From: Treponema sp.
GTDB taxonomy: Bacteria > Spirochaetota > Spirochaetia > Treponematales > Breznakiellaceae
Direction of reading: 5' to 3'
Assembly: GCA_031270205.1 (NCBI GenBank)
Contig: JAISYA010000112.1
Location: 1 to 18,639, forward strand
DNA length: 18,639 nucleotides
Positions 5,288 to 13,186 of this stretch are shown piece after piece (the first letter of the stretch is position 1; each line of letters opens with the position of its first letter). Position numbers and translations under genes: made by a program. Below the pieces are notes generated by a model that was given only the letters and a program-made list of their open reading frames with translations, searched no databases and was not told where the DNA came from.

Positions 5288-8035
5288 GTGAAGCGAATCA
5301 GCCTTCGTACCAAGATCACGATTACCACCATTCTGGCCGTAGCCGTACTGGCCTTTGCCATGGTACTCATCATGATCAGTTTTATGAATTACCTCTCCGA
5401 CGCCATCCTCCTTGAGATCATGCGGCCCCTGGCAAAGACTACCGCCATGAGCGTTCAGGGGTATCTCCACATGCTGGCGGACCGGATATTTCTGATAGCG
5501 GACAACGCGGAGCTTGCCGATCCGAAAGCGCCGCCTGAGAAAAAACAGCAGGCGCTTGATCTGGTTGAATCGGGAATTGAGTTCGTCTGGCTGGGCCTGT
5601 ATAACGCGGATGGTTTACTGGAAACGGGGAAGCGGCGGTGTCCGCCGGGTATTCAAAATAAAACGGTCTATACGAAAATGCGGGAAACCCGCAACCTCGT
5701 CATTGAGGATGTGCATGTAGGTTTAAGCGGGGACATTGAAATTGTTATCGGGACGCCGCTTTTCAGGGAAAGGGAAATATCCCATTATCTGGTGGGAAGC
5801 TACCACTACAATGTGCTGCACGACGTGCTGGGCAATATCAATATTTCTTCCGGCAGTACCGCCTATATCATCAATGAACAGGGAAAATTTATGGCCCACC
5901 AGAATATGGACAAAATCCGGTTCGGAGAGTCTGTGTTTTCCCAATCTCCGCACAGGCCGGAACTGGAAGATATTTTGCTGATGGCAAGCCTGGGGCAGAT
6001 CGATTCCAAGAGCCTCGGCGGCGTCGGCGAACAAAAAATTTACGCCTTTGCCCCGATACGGGGAACCGGCTGGTCACTGGTCATCGAAACGCCCCGGAAC
6101 GATTTTATGGCGGCGATACGCCAGGGGGTGTTTATCAGTATTCTTATCACCCTCGTGCTGCTGGTGTGTTTTACGTTTATATCCAATTTTTTTATCGACC
6201 ACGTCCTCACAAAGCCCTTGTGGGTAATTACCGAAAACGCCCGCCGGATCAGCCGGGGCCTTTTTAACGATATGTTCCCCCGGAATCTCATCGGTCGTAA
6301 TGATGAGATCGGCCAGCTTGCGGGGGCCTTTGTTTCCATGTCCCGCTTTATCGGGGGAAGCATCGGCGAGATCGAGCAAACAATCCACGCCATCGGCGCG
6401 GGCCGGCTGGATCAACGCGCACAGCTTGTCGCTTTTGAGGGGGATTTCTCCAAAATCGTCTCCGGTGTAAACGACTCCCTGGATGTTATCTGTTCGTATC
6501 TTGACGCGATTCCCGTGGCCATGGCCCTGTTCAATGAAAAGCGGGAAATGCTCTACCACAACCGCGCCATGGACGAATTTCTCATTATCCACGGCCTGGA
6601 GGCAAAAGATCCGGGGCTGCTTGAACAGATCGCCGGAAGCGGCGGCGGATTGCCGGGGGATACCCTGGACCCGAAGGCGGCGGTTATTTTTGATCCGGCT
6701 GTTCACGAGCCGCTGCCCTTTATCACCGATATTGCCATGCTGGGCGCGAACGGGGGGGATAACTTTTTATTGAACCTGCAGCGGGCGGGCAGCGCCGTGC
6801 CGGGGCGGTATTCCGTCTGCGCGATCCTGCTTCTAAGCGACGTTACCCAGCTTGCCCAGGCAAAACTCAACGCCGAGGCCGCGAGCCGCGCCAAGAGCGA
6901 CTTCCTCTCCCGCATGAGTCACGAAATCCGCACCCCCATGAACGCGATTATCGGCATGACCCAGATCGCCAAGAGCGCCGAAGAGACGAAAAAAATCCGC
7001 AACTGCATTGAACAGATTGAAGGTTCCTCGAAACATCTGTTAGGCGTCATCAATGACATACTTGATTTCAGCAAAATTGAATCGAGCAAACTCACCCTGG
7101 ATATCAGCGAATTTTCCCTTGCCGCAAGCCTTGACTTTGTGCTCTCCATGATGCTTTCCAGGTCCAGAGAGAAGAACATCGCTATACGCCTTAATGTCGA
7201 AGAAATACGGAACGACGGCTTGTCAAGCGACGTCCTCAGACTCAACCAGGTGTTGATCAATATTCTTTCCAACGCGGTTAAATTCTCCCCTGAGGGAAGC
7301 GAGGTTTTTCTCAATGTCCGCGAACTGGAACACGAGCAGGGCTTCAGCACTTACCGCTTTGAGGTTGTCGATCACGGCATCGGTATCAGCGAGCGGCAAA
7401 TCGAAAAATTGTTCCAGCCCTTTGAGCAGGCCGACGGCGGTATTACGCGAAACTACGGCGGTACCGGTCTGGGCCTGGTGATCAGCAAGAGTCTGGTGGA
7501 GATGATGGGCGGTGATATCACCATTAAAAGCAGGGAAGGAGAAGGGAGCGTTTTTACGTTTACGATTCGCTGCGCCGCGAAACCGGAGTTTGAAAAAAAG
7601 ACCGATGAAGAGGCAAGAGAAGACATTGCGAAGGACTATGATTTTTCCGGCAAGAGGTGTCTTGTGGTAGACGACATTGAAATCAACCGCGAAATAATTC
7701 TGGAGCTGCTCTCCGCTACGGACATAGCGCTGGAAACCGCCGAAAACGGCCGGGATGCGCTGGAGAAATTCAAAGCCTCAGGAATTGGCTATTTCGATAT
7801 TATTTTAATGGACATGCAGATGCCCGTTATGGACGGCTGCACCGCCACAAGGGAAATCCGCGGCCTTGACCGCGAAGACGCCGCAGGCATCCCCATAATC
7901 GCGATGACCGCCAACGTCATGCAGGAAGACATGCGCAGGGCCATAGAATCGGGCATGAACTCCCACCTGGGCAAGCCCGTTGAGATGGAACTACTGCTCA
8001 AAACCCTCCAGGCCCAGCTTTCAAAACAGGCTTAA
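5288..8035 (+). CDS. Membrane hybrid sensor histidine kinase (Cache-HAMP-HisKA-HATPase-REC)
   Basis: A 915-residue two-component sensor in the cytoplasmic membrane. Transmembrane helix 1 is at about 9-33, an extracytoplasmic sensor of Cache-like appearance at about 34-278, and helix 2 at about 281-304. A HAMP linker follows (about 305-360), then a PAS-like region beginning near 400 (DAIPVAMALFNEKREMLYHN). HisKA has FLSRMSHEIRTPMNAIIGM with phospho-acceptor His545. HATPase_c shows an N box (NILSNAVKFSP), G1 box (DHGIGIS), F box (LFQPFEQAD) and G2 box (GGTGLGL). A C-terminal receiver (about 788-912) has acidic residues DD (795-796), phospho-acceptor Asp842 in LMDMQMPVMDG, and Lys896. All catalytic residues are present. 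No histidine phosphotransfer domain or separate output regulator lies nearby, so the output is unknown. It starts with GTG 9 nt after the lipoprotein gene. Confidence 0.93.
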   Translation: MKRISLRTKITITTILAVAVLAFAMVLIMISFMNYLSDAILLEIMRPLAKTTAMSVQGYLHMLADRIFLIADNAELADPKAPPEKKQQALDLVESGIEFVWLGLYNADGLLETGKRRCPPGIQNKTVYTKMRETRNLVIEDVHVGLSGDIEIVIGTPLFREREISHYLVGSYHYNVLHDVLGNINISSGSTAYIINEQGKFMAHQNMDKIRFGESVFSQSPHRPELEDILLMASLGQIDSKSLGGVGEQKIYAFAPIRGTGWSLVIETPRNDFMAAIRQGVFISILITLVLLVCFTFISNFFIDHVLTKPLWVITENARRISRGLFNDMFPRNLIGRNDEIGQLAGAFVSMSRFIGGSIGEIEQTIHAIGAGRLDQRAQLVAFEGDFSKIVSGVNDSLDVICSYLDAIPVAMALFNEKREMLYHNRAMDEFLIIHGLEAKDPGLLEQIAGSGGGLPGDTLDPKAAVIFDPAVHEPLPFITDIAMLGANGGDNFLLNLQRAGSAVPGRYSVCAILLLSDVTQLAQAKLNAEAASRAKSDFLSRMSHEIRTPMNAIIGMTQIAKSAEETKKIRNCIEQIEGSSKHLLGVINDILDFSKIESSKLTLDISEFSLAASLDFVLSMMLSRSREKNIAIRLNVEEIRNDGLSSDVLRLNQVLINILSNAVKFSPEGSEVFLNVRELEHEQGFSTYRFEVVDHGIGISERQIEKLFQPFEQADGGITRNYGGTGLGLVISKSLVEMMGGDITIKSREGEGSVFTFTIRCAAKPEFEKKTDEEAREDIAKDYDFSGKRCLVVDDIEINREIILELLSATDIALETAENGRDALEKFKASGIGYFDIILMDMQMPVMDGCTATREIRGLDREDAAGIPIIAMTANVMQEDMRRAIESGMNSHLGKPVEMELLLKTLQAQLSKQA

Positions 8036-8066
8036 CGGAACCCAGGGACACTGACGATCTTTGACC

Positions 8067-8095
8067 TTGCGAATTTCCCTGTTTCAGTGCATAGT
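8067..8095 (+). promoter_or_regulatory. Weak candidate promoter before the pRiA4b-like gene
   Basis: TTGCGA (8067-8072) and CATAGT (8090-8095) are 17 bp apart. Initiation would fall at about the ATG at 8103, implying an almost leaderless message; that ATG has only a weak AAAGA upstream. The match is modest, and read-through from the sensor kinase gene 67 nt upstream is an alternative. Confidence 0.25.
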
Positions 8096-8102
8096 AAAGA
8101 CA

Positions 8103-10103
8103 ATGACCCCGATGCAGGAAGACGCGCTCTACGATTTTCTCGAAAATGTGACCGAGCCTTTCACCCTGGAAGATGTAACCGCCTTTGTGTACATGCTGGA
8201 ACCCAAGAGGAACGCCAGAATGGCCATGGAGATCGCGGCGCTTATTGATTCCCGTAATATCGCCTTCCGGCTGGACAAGCGGCAGTGGGTTTCCCGGCGG
8301 GGATGTTTTGAGCCGATGCGCTTTGTGATCAACCCTTCCAGGCTGGAGCTGCTCAACGGCATCCTCATCCCCGGCCACCGCTGTATCCCCGTCGCCAATC
8401 CGCTGCTGATGCCCCAGGAGTACAAATTTTTCTGGAAAGGCTCGGTCATTCCCGGTACCACCACCGAGGGCGCGCCCGAGGATTTTTATCCCTTCTATTG
8501 CATTTTTGGTGAGGAATACGCCCCCCAATATGTGGCGCGGGACAATCCCGAAAATGAATCCGCCTTTAACTGCGACCCCTACGAAGACCCGCCGGAAGTT
8601 TCCATTCATACTTTGGATATGCGAAACATTTACCGGGAAACTTCTTTTGTACCCGGCGACCGTTTTGTGGCGCATAACCTGGACTGGAAAGAGGGGTGCT
8701 TTGAGCTTGAAAAAGTGGGAAAAGACGAATGGTCCCAGACCGATCTGTACCACTGGTTCGAGGCCGCCGAGGGGGGCTTTGAGGACAGTTTTGCCCTGCT
8801 GGGGCCGGGGACTTCCACCGAGGAGCAGATCGCCTACGCTTACTGGTACGGCGGCAAGCGCATGCGGGAAGTGCCCGCCTATTCGCTGGAAGATTTTCTC
8901 TACGAAAAAACCGACCGCATTGAGACCGTGCCCTACGGAATCGAAACCAGGTTCTGGTTCGCGGGAAAAGAGATACCCGACAACAAAGGGCTTGCGGGCC
9001 TTATGGTTCCGCCGGACCGGACAATGGTGGAAGATATGCTGGTCAAAAAGAACGTCCCCATAAGCGAGTATGTGATTCTCGCTTATGTGCGGGACGCCCT
9101 GTTCCGTAACGAAAAGGATATTGACCGGGCCATTGACCGGGTTGTGCCGCCGGTGATTCACCTTGAAGAAGCGGAATGGGACATGCTCGCCGATTATATC
9201 TCCGACGCCATGGAAGAACTGGGGGAACATTACTCGCTGTTTTCCGACCAAAGCATAGGCCCCACCCGCCAGCGGGTAGCCGAGCTGCATACCGCGGTGA
9301 TCGATCTCGCGGCCCGTCTGCAAAAAGGCGAAATTGATTCTTCATGGCTGCCCAAGCATGTCTTCATCGTCCTTTCCCAAATTCAGGGACACGCCGCCAG
9401 CCTGCTTGAGGACCTTGACACCGATAAAGCGCCGCCTGAGCCGGAACTGGAAGCCATGGACAATTCCCTGGACAGCATGATCGAAACCTACGGCGACATT
9501 AAAGAGCTGATCGACGGCGCGATGGACAATTTCAGGCGGAACAACCTGATGGTTATCCGCAGGGACAAGGACAAAACGACGGAGGGAGCGTGGTGGTCAA
9601 TACAGATCAGCGTCAGCGGAACCGAGGTCTGGCGCCGCGTCATGGTCCCCGGCGGCTGTACTCTGGAAGAACTGCATTTGCTGATTCAGACATGCCTTGA
9701 CTGGAAGAACAGTTACCGTTACCGCTTCGGCCATAAAAACAACAACGGCGGGGACGTGAAAAATCTTGACGGAAAAACACGCATAAGGGCGCTCTGCGAC
9801 GGGGGTATTACCGAGCTGCTTTACGAGTACGGGACAAAATGGGATACTAAAGTGATTATTCTTTCCCCCTATCAGCCGGGGAAAAACGAGCTGATACGCT
9901 GCGCCGCGGGGGCCGGAGCCGCGCCTCCCGAAATAATCGGCGGCCCCCTGCGGTTCAGAAAAATACTTACCGCCCTGGAAAACGGCAGCGATATGGAAAA
10001 ACAGGCCGCGCTGCATGAGTTGGGACCGGATTTTGTTCCCGGCCTGTTTGATATGGAACGGTGCAACAGGAATTTGAGCGCGGCGTATTCAGTGGAAAAA
10101 TGA
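8103..10103 (+). CDS. Unknown multidomain protein with C-terminal pRiA4b ORF-3-like domain
   Basis: A 666-residue soluble, acidic protein with no signal peptide or membrane helix. Residues about 496-655 match the plasmid pRiA4b ORF-3-like family (PF07929). The visible matches are EVWRRVMVPGGCTLEELHLL (508-527), W534, LLYEYGTKWDTKV (572-584), the APPEIIGGPLRF segment (607-618), and a DF-x5-FD-x3-CN ending (643-655). The function of that family is not established. Residues 1-495 I do not recognise. Residues 7-70 (ALYDFLENVTEPFTLEDVTA and on to WVSRRGCF) have the look of a small winged helix. Residues 80-200 look beta-rich, and 340-485 are largely helical and acidic. I chose ATG 8103; the in-frame TTG at 8061 is less likely. 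The stop overlaps the start of the EIIA gene (ATGA), so the two proteins are probably made together. Confidence 0.75.
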   Translation: MTPMQEDALYDFLENVTEPFTLEDVTAFVYMLEPKRNARMAMEIAALIDSRNIAFRLDKRQWVSRRGCFEPMRFVINPSRLELLNGILIPGHRCIPVANPLLMPQEYKFFWKGSVIPGTTTEGAPEDFYPFYCIFGEEYAPQYVARDNPENESAFNCDPYEDPPEVSIHTLDMRNIYRETSFVPGDRFVAHNLDWKEGCFELEKVGKDEWSQTDLYHWFEAAEGGFEDSFALLGPGTSTEEQIAYAYWYGGKRMREVPAYSLEDFLYEKTDRIETVPYGIETRFWFAGKEIPDNKGLAGLMVPPDRTMVEDMLVKKNVPISEYVILAYVRDALFRNEKDIDRAIDRVVPPVIHLEEAEWDMLADYISDAMEELGEHYSLFSDQSIGPTRQRVAELHTAVIDLAARLQKGEIDSSWLPKHVFIVLSQIQGHAASLLEDLDTDKAPPEPELEAMDNSLDSMIETYGDIKELIDGAMDNFRRNNLMVIRRDKDKTTEGAWWSIQISVSGTEVWRRVMVPGGCTLEELHLLIQTCLDWKNSYRYRFGHKNNNGGDVKNLDGKTRIRALCDGGITELLYEYGTKWDTKVIILSPYQPGKNELIRCAAGAGAAPPEIIGGPLRFRKILTALENGSDMEKQAALHELGPDFVPGLFDMERCNRNLSAAYSVEK

Positions 10104-10609
10104 CAGATAACACGATTAAAACGATTGATACAGAACAGAGCCTCGCCGTCCTGATTGAACGGGGCGGCGTATATCACAAAGTACCCGGCTCGCATCCTGA
10201 GGAAACGCTCTCCGAACTAATCGGCCGCTTGCCTGATTTTCCCTCTTTGAAAAAAGAGGCGCTTCTGCGGGCCGTGCTGGAACGGGAAGCGTTGATGTCT
10301 ACGGCCATCGGCAGGGGTATCGCGCTGCCCCATCCCCGCATTCCTGTTTTGGAGGAGGGGGAACCTTTCGTGGCGATAGCCTTCCCCCTTCAGCCTGTTG
10401 ACTGGAGCGCCCCGGACGGCGGCAAGATCCACGCCGTTTTTCTCATTGTTTCATCATCGGCAAAACAGCATCTTAACGCATTGTCAAAAATTAATTTTCT
10501 CTGTCAGCAGGAAAAATTCAGTTCCCTGATTGAGGCGCGGTCTTCAAAAAAAGAAATCGCCGCCGCGATCAGGGATGCGGAAGCCGCCTGGGCGGAGACA
10601 TCACGTTAA
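10100..10609 (+). CDS. PTS EIIA type-2 domain protein (nitrogen/fructose class, PtsN-like)
   Basis: A 169-residue phosphotransferase-system IIA protein of the fructose/nitrogen class (PTS_EIIA_2). The phosphorylated His78 lies in GRGIALPHPR (71-80), and the second conserved His124 in KQHLNALSKI (122-131). It has no IIB, IIC or HPr domain and no transporter gene nearby, which fits a regulatory rather than a sugar-transporting role. Spirochetes of this lineage are known for incomplete, probably regulatory, PTS sets. The first about 45 residues precede the core domain. Translation starts at ATG 10100, sharing four bases with the previous stop codon, with GTGGA just upstream; this is translational coupling to the pRiA4b-like protein. 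It faces the DUF2400 gene across a 68-bp gap without a clear terminator. Confidence 0.88.
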   Translation: MTDNTIKTIDTEQSLAVLIERGGVYHKVPGSHPEETLSELIGRLPDFPSLKKEALLRAVLEREALMSTAIGRGIALPHPRIPVLEEGEPFVAIAFPLQPVDWSAPDGGKIHAVFLIVSSSAKQHLNALSKINFLCQQEKFSSLIEARSSKKEIAAAIRDAEAAWAETSR

Positions 10610-10677
10610 GGAGTGTTGTTGAACATTATGGCCCGGAACCGCCATTGAGGTCCCTCGGCCGTCTTGAGTGAAGAAAA

Positions 10678-11514
10678 TCAGCCGCTATTCTCCAGCGACA
10701 GGGAGAAGAGGGCAAAATCGTACTTTACCGGATCTTCCGGGCAGAATTCCCGCAATTTTTCGGTCAGCGCTATGACCGCTTTTTTATCGTTGGACTTGCG
10801 CTTTTGCAGGCCGAGCCGGCGGGCCGCGCGGGAGACGTGGAGGTCCAGGGGGATGTACAGGGCCGCCGGAGAAATATTTTTCCAGATGCCCAGGTCCACC
10901 GGCCCTTTCCGTACCAGCCAGCGCAGGGCCAGGTTAATTCTTTTGCACGCCGAAGCCCCCTGCGCGGAGGTTTTCGGGTTAAGCCTGCCGGGATTTGCGA
11001 TGTGCCTGGTGTACAGTCCGCTGTTTGCGGAGGCCATTTCATCGCGGAACAGGGCGATACCCTCCCATATATCCGCGGCTTCGGAAAAGATTTTTTCCAG
11101 GCCGCCGTATTTTTCATAGCAAAAGCGAAAGCCCCGGCAGAAATACCTCAGATCACTTTCAAAAAAAGTACGGTGAATACAGCGGCCTTTTGATTTATCG
11201 TAATTATCTGAATATCCAGCATTCTTCCGAAGCGAAGTTTTGCTGAACAAAGCCTCCCCGCCGGACATGACAAAATCAAAAGGGCTTGGTCCCATAAGGG
11301 CGAACATCCGTTCCGCGGAGCGGAGAATAAGATCGCGCCTGCCCCAGGCAATGGCCGCCGCGAGAAAGGCGGCTATTTCAATGTCGGCGGATTGGGCGTA
11401 ACGATGGGGAAACTTGACCGGATCGCCGGGGATAAACGCGGACCGGCAGTTTTTTTTGTACCAGCGGTCCAGTTCTTTTTTGAGCGCCGCGTCCGAGGCG
11501 GAGAGCCGTTTCAA
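10678..11514 (-). CDS. DUF2400 / TIGR02757 family protein, endonuclease III-like
   Basis: A 278-residue protein of the TIGR02757/DUF2400 family. Family strings are EIAAFLAAAIAWGRRDLIL (46-64) and KGPVDLGIWKNISPAALY (203-220) followed by IPLDLHVSRAARRLGL (221-236). The last segment looks like the HhH-GPD glycosylase signature V-D-T-H-V-x-R-x-x-x-R-L-G, which places Asp224 at the catalytic Asp of endonuclease III/MutY. No C-terminal four-Cys iron-sulfur loop is present. A DNA repair role is inference. Residues about 91-114 (near 11170-11240) form a more AT-rich, low-similarity insertion. It starts with TTG at 11514, only 4 nt after the guaB stop and without an obvious ribosome-binding site, so it probably depends on guaB transcription and perhaps on translational reinitiation. 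Confidence 0.82.
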   Translation of the reverse strand: MKRLSASDAALKKELDRWYKKNCRSAFIPGDPVKFPHRYAQSADIEIAAFLAAAIAWGRRDLILRSAERMFALMGPSPFDFVMSGGEALFSKTSLRKNAGYSDNYDKSKGRCIHRTFFESDLRYFCRGFRFCYEKYGGLEKIFSEAADIWEGIALFRDEMASANSGLYTRHIANPGRLNPKTSAQGASACKRINLALRWLVRKGPVDLGIWKNISPAALYIPLDLHVSRAARRLGLQKRKSNDKKAVIALTEKLREFCPEDPVKYDFALFSLSLENSG

Positions 11515-11518
11515 AGCG

Positions 11519-12958
11519 CTACAATCGGGAATAGTTCGGCGCTTCCTGGGTTATGGTGATGTCGTGGGCGTGGCTTTCCCGCAGGCCCGCGGCGGTAATC
11601 TTGATGAACTTCCGGTATTGCTTGAGTTCCTCAATGTTCCGGCAGCCGCAGTAACCCATGCCTTTGCGAAGGCCCGAAACAAGCTGGCTCATGTAAGGAC
11701 GCAGTTCACCCTTGAAAGGGACCCTGCCTTCAATGCCTTCGGGTACCGGCTCTTCATCCTTGCCTATCTGGTAACGGTCGCCCGCGCCGTCGGCAATAGC
11801 GCCCATGCTGCCCATCCCCCGGTATTCCTTGTATATCCTGCCGTCAAAAATAATCTCGCTTCCCGGCGCTTCCTTAAGCCCCGCAAACAGGTTACCGATC
11901 ATCACCACACTCGCGCCGGCGCCGATGGCCTTGGTAATATCCCCGGAAAACTTAATGCCCCCGTCGGCGATGACCGGAATGCCGGACCTGGCCGCTTCTT
12001 CGGCGCAGTCCAGAACGGCGGTGAACTGGGGAACTCCAATTCCCGCGACAATGCGGGTAGTGCAAATTGAACCGGGGCCGATACCCACTTTCACCGCGTC
12101 CGCGCCGGCCTCGATTAGCCTGCGGGTTCCTTCTTTGGATGCCACGTTTCCGCCGATCACCGGAATGTCAAACTGTTTTTTAATGCCCCGTATCGCTTCC
12201 ATAACGTTTTGTGAATCGCCGTGGGCGGTGTCAAGCACTACAAAATCAATTTTCGCTTTTTTAAGGAGCGGCATCCGCACCGTATAATCCTGCGGCGAAA
12301 CCGCCGCGCCCACGATCAACCTGCCGGCCTTGTCAATCGCCGCCCTGGGAAAACTTTCGTGTTTCTCCATGTCCTTCACCGTAACAAGGCCCGTCAGGCG
12401 GCCCTCGCCGTCCACCACCGGCAGCTTCTCGATCCGGTGTTTGTCGAATTTTTCCCGCGCTCCGGCGACGGTCGGCTCGCCCTGCACCACCACCGGCTCT
12501 TTGGTCATCACATCAATTACCGGCAGCGAATCATCGCGGCAAAAACGAAGATCCCTGGCCGTAACAATCCCCCTGAGACGCCCCCCGCCGTCAATCACCG
12601 GCATACCGGAAACCCCGTATTTTGCAATCAGCGCTTTTATGTCGCTGACGCGGGCGCTTTCGGGAACCGTAACCGGCGAGTCGATGATCCAGTTGAGGTA
12701 GCGCTTTACATTCGCCGCCTGCCGGGCCTGCTCCTCCGGCTTGAGGTTCCGGTGGATCACCCCCGCGCCGCCCTCCAGCGCGACGGCAATGGCGAGCTTT
12801 TCCTCGGTAACCGAGTCCATAGCCGCGGAAATAACCGGTACATTGAGCCGTATGCCGCTGCACAAAGTCGTCCGTATGTCACAGTCCCTGGGCAGGGTAT
12901 CGGAATACCCCGGCAGGAGCAGCACGTCGTCGTAAGAAAGTCCCTCGGTAAATAGCAT
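11519..12958 (-). CDS. guaB: Inosine-5'-monophosphate dehydrogenase
   Basis: Oxidises IMP to XMP with NAD+, the committed step of guanine nucleotide synthesis, in the cytoplasm. The 479-residue protein has the usual N-terminus (SYDDVLLLPGYSD, 8-20) and a paired CBS domain (about 93-200). The catalytic loop GIGPGSICTTRIVAGIG (292-308) carries nucleophile Cys299. Further on are the phosphate site ADGGIK (331-336), YRGMGSMGA (379-387), and the mobile flap with GDRY (393-396), whose Arg-Tyr pair activates water. EGIEGRVPFKG (407-417) is also typical. ATG 12958 is chosen because GGGAG lies 5 nt upstream and the family N-terminus begins there, although the frame stays open to 13207. Two hairpins occupy the leader. 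The DUF2400 gene follows at 4 nt. Confidence 0.96.
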   Translation of the reverse strand: MLFTEGLSYDDVLLLPGYSDTLPRDCDIRTTLCSGIRLNVPVISAAMDSVTEEKLAIAVALEGGAGVIHRNLKPEEQARQAANVKRYLNWIIDSPVTVPESARVSDIKALIAKYGVSGMPVIDGGGRLRGIVTARDLRFCRDDSLPVIDVMTKEPVVVQGEPTVAGAREKFDKHRIEKLPVVDGEGRLTGLVTVKDMEKHESFPRAAIDKAGRLIVGAAVSPQDYTVRMPLLKKAKIDFVVLDTAHGDSQNVMEAIRGIKKQFDIPVIGGNVASKEGTRRLIEAGADAVKVGIGPGSICTTRIVAGIGVPQFTAVLDCAEEAARSGIPVIADGGIKFSGDITKAIGAGASVVMIGNLFAGLKEAPGSEIIFDGRIYKEYRGMGSMGAIADGAGDRYQIGKDEEPVPEGIEGRVPFKGELRPYMSQLVSGLRKGMGYCGCRNIEELKQYRKFIKITAAGLRESHAHDITITQEAPNYSRL

Positions 12959-12988
12959 CGTTACTCCCATTGGCTTATACCTGTTTAT

Positions 12989-13034
12989 GCGGGGAAAGTC
13001 CCCCGCCCAATAAATACACGGCGGTAAGCCGTGT
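12989..13034 (-). promoter_or_regulatory. Two-hairpin leader upstream of guaB
   Basis: On the guaB strand a 7-bp perfect hairpin (ACACGGC / GCCGTGT, 5-nt loop, 13034-13016) is followed by a 6-bp GC hairpin (GCGGGG / CCCCGC, 6-nt loop, 13006-12989). The second ends about 30 nt before the guaB ATG. I could not match it to the purine riboswitch consensus or another known leader. No U-run follows either hairpin, so if it regulates, it would act on translation or through a protein. Confidence 0.35.
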
Positions 13035-13130
13035 GGATGAATAAGGCTAACATACGTTCTTGAGTCTGTAAACCTGTTTTGAGGAACGCGGGAAGCGCTT
13101 TGTCCCCTGTCCGTGTGTTTTTCCAAAGCC

Positions 13131-13158
13131 TTGCGTAACGTGATATGATAAGTATAAA
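13131..13158 (+). promoter_or_regulatory. Promoter of the antiporter gene
   Basis: TTGCGT (13131-13136), a 16-bp spacer and TATAAA (13153-13158) lie upstream of an AGGAGG ribosome-binding site (13176-13181), which is 5 nt from ATG 13187. The implied leader is about 22 nt. Confidence 0.65.
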
Positions 13159-13186
13159 ATGGATTACAGTCCCGCAGGAGGTTTGT

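Noticed and set aside
7998..9323. Long open frame on the minus strand (441 codons)
   Set aside because: It lies antisense to the pRiA4b-like protein and the kinase end. Its composition is that of a GC-rich shadow frame, and it has no recognisable motif or ribosome-binding site.
12221..12955. Plus-strand open frame of 244 codons
   Set aside because: It is entirely antisense to the well-supported guaB gene and low in plausible protein motifs.
12959..13060. Purine riboswitch before guaB
   Set aside because: I could not find the conserved three-way-junction core sequence; only two simple hairpins are visible.
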